Below the pieces are notes generated by a model that did not search any database, had not been told where the DNA came from, and saw only the letters and a program-made list of their open reading frames with translations. Positions 62,838 through 64,000 of a DNA stretch of 64,000 nucleotides are shown here, one piece after another. The position numbers were made by a program, and so were the translations under genes. Position 1 is the stretch's first letter. Every line of letters starts with the position of its first letter. Origin of the DNA: Terriglobia bacterium (GTDB taxonomy: Bacteria > Acidobacteriota > Terriglobia > Bryobacterales > UBA6623); the NCBI GenBank assembly GCA_009838515.1, contig VXRL01000016.1, positions 62,001 through 126,000 on the forward strand. The letters are read 5' to 3'.

Positions 62838-64000
62838 CTACTCCACCCAGATCGGCGAACTCCACGCCACCTGGCCATCGTTCTGCACGACGCGGATGTA
62901 GTAGTAGTTCGACCCGGCCTCGAAGTTCCGGTCCGTGTATTCGAACGAGTACTCCTCGTGGTTCGGGTGGCTCGTGTAAACGATCTCCTGATTCTTGACG
63001 ATCACGAACTGCTTGATCCGATCAGTCCCCACTGCCCGGATCAGCAGCCGGGGCGCCTGCTGGGAATTGACGATGTCGCCCATGATGTGGTGCCGCCCGC
63101 TAGCGTCCACGGCTTGGAAGTCCAGAATGATGTTGTCCGTAGCACCGTAGGCGTGGCGCGCCTTCAGCGCAGCGAACATTGACTCGCGGGTGAACTCCTC
63201 CGCCACGATCATGGCGTAGGAAATGTGCGTCGACCAGTGGTCGGACGAGGCTTGCACGCCGATCTTGTAGCCCTTGCGCAAGGCGTCCCACCAGTACCCG
63301 ATCGGATTGAAGCCGGAGCGCTGCTCGCGGAGCTTTTGCGCAGACGCCGCCAGCGGCGCGCCCATGTATTCGTAGCTGGCCCGGTACCCCTGGAAGATCT
63401 CCAACAACGGCTCGACCTCTGGATCGTTGTTGAACCAATCCGTGCCCTGCGCCGTGCCGGAGCTGTGCGGCATTGAGATGCCGTCATTTTCGTGCAGGTA
63501 GGCGTACAGCTTCTCGGCGCGCTCCTCGCCGCGACGCTCGGCATCCGGGATCGGCAGCGTCCGCGTGCCGCGTTTGCCGAAGATAATGTTGCGGTGCCCG
63601 TTCGGGAAGGTGAGCGACCGCTCGTAGCCGAACATGGGCACGAACGTCCCGGGCACGTGGAACAGGTCCGCCAGCTTCTCGTCCTGCCACCAAGTGAACT
63701 CTTGGTCGTAGCCCAGCTGGTGGTCAGTCGGCACGATGTAGTCAAATCCGACTGCGTCTAGGGCGTACCGATACACCTCGATCAGCGAGCCGTCGTACTT
63801 GAAGTCCTGCGAGACGTCGGTATGGCGATGCATGTCGCCGCGATAGATCTTGAACTGCCGCTTCCCCGCATCGACGACGTAGCCCCGAACCGCCTCGATG
63901 TTGCGCTCCTCGAATGGATGGACCGGCACCGCCTCGGCAAACGGCTCGGAGTACTGCGCGAAGTTCCCCGCGGAATAGTCAGGCTGGCCAGCGGCCTCGC
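62838..64000 (-). CDS. DUF3604 exported-type protein, 5' truncated by window end
   Basis: The frame is open to the window edge, so the N-terminus is outside; 387 codons remain. The DUF3604 domain is present from about residue 25: IYRGDMHRHTDVSQDFKYDG, IVPTDHQLGYDQEFTW, YERSLTFPNGHRNI, SGTAQGTDW, QASSDHWSTHISYAM, RHAYGATDNI and a C-terminal WSSPIWVE. It matches the C-terminal half of the 982-aa gene at 9366-12314 almost motif for motif, so these are paralogues at opposite ends of the window. Metal-binding His and Asp positions (MHRH, TDH) are conserved. Probably an extracytoplasmic metal-dependent hydrolase; substrate unknown. Confidence 0.88.
   Translation of the reverse strand, partial: EAAGQPDYSAGNFAQYSEPFAEAVPVHPFEERNIEAVRGYVVDAGKRQFKIYRGDMHRHTDVSQDFKYDGSLIEVYRYALDAVGFDYIVPTDHQLGYDQEFTWWQDEKLADLFHVPGTFVPMFGYERSLTFPNGHRNIIFGKRGTRTLPIPDAERRGEERAEKLYAYLHENDGISMPHSSGTAQGTDWFNNDPEVEPLLEIFQGYRASYEYMGAPLAASAQKLREQRSGFNPIGYWWDALRKGYKIGVQASSDHWSTHISYAMIVAEEFTRESMFAALKARHAYGATDNIILDFQAVDASGRHHIMGDIVNSQQAPRLLIRAVGTDRIKQFVIVKNQEIVYTSHPNHEEYSFEYTDRNFEAGSNYYYIRVVQNDGQVAWSSPIWVE

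Noticed and set aside
1-64000. CRISPR arrays, rRNA or tRNA genes, integrases
   Set aside because: No repeated spacer-sized units, no conserved rRNA or tRNA sequence and no recombinase motifs were found by reading the window.

Overview
The window reads as a high-GC chromosomal segment of an uncultivated bacterium that looks like a member of the Acidobacteriota. The main reasons are a SusC-like outer-membrane receptor with an N-terminal carboxypeptidase-regulatory-like domain, several paralogues of a secreted family carrying a GRWEGDT motif next to a DUF6152 protein, multiple formylglycine sulfatases, DUF3604 and DUF1080 proteins, and Tat-exported oxidoreductases. The taxonomic call is inference; there is no rRNA gene in the window.

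Region 1 (1-12.3 kb, + strand) holds the tail of a TonB-dependent receptor, a PhoD-like lipoprotein phosphatase, a ribose/galactose-type ABC ATPase plus permease without a binding protein, then a run of exported proteins: three GRWEGDT-family members (one fused to two VOC domains), one DUF6152 protein and a 982-aa propeller-DUF3604 fusion. Region 2 (12.4-30.2 kb) is catabolic and surface functions: three sulfatases, a VapBC-like module whose toxin looks decayed, a Tat aldo/keto reductase, a TPR lipoprotein, a complete TonB receptor, a ThDP enzyme, an esterase and a DUF1080 protein, ending with pheA. Region 3 (30.3-41.9 kb) holds smc, a DUF4015 glycosidase-like protein, a ribbon-helix-helix/ParE toxin-antitoxin pair with its own operator-like repeat, a TolB-like propeller, a UPF0182 membrane protein and a Tat-exported Gfo/Idh/MocA oxidoreductase.

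Region 4 (about 42-62.6 kb) is a defence island. Its left edge carries a 95-codon decayed copy of the 3' end of the neighbouring Gfo/Idh/MocA gene. The core is a complete class 1 DISARM system in order drmD, drmMI, drmA, drmB, drmC on the + strand. Between drmMI and drmA lies about 2.2 kb of cargo: an intact antitoxin gene, a relE-type toxin gene that is frameshifted and split in two by a 1.44-kb segment, and within that segment an uncharacterised 218-aa protein. Immediately after drmC, in opposite orientation, is a 632-aa membrane-anchored protein with a PD-(D/E)xK-like core, a glycine zipper and a coiled-coil tail, followed by an intact homologous antitoxin/RelE module. The last gene (62.8-64.0 kb) is a second DUF3604 protein, cut by the window edge.

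The most interesting material is the island: a known anti-phage system plus unassigned linked genes (the 218-aa protein, the membrane nuclease-like protein, a winged-helix-like 175-aa protein and a 50-aa basic protein), with physical traces of how it was assembled. All functional statements are from motif reading and family knowledge; nothing was searched or computed.
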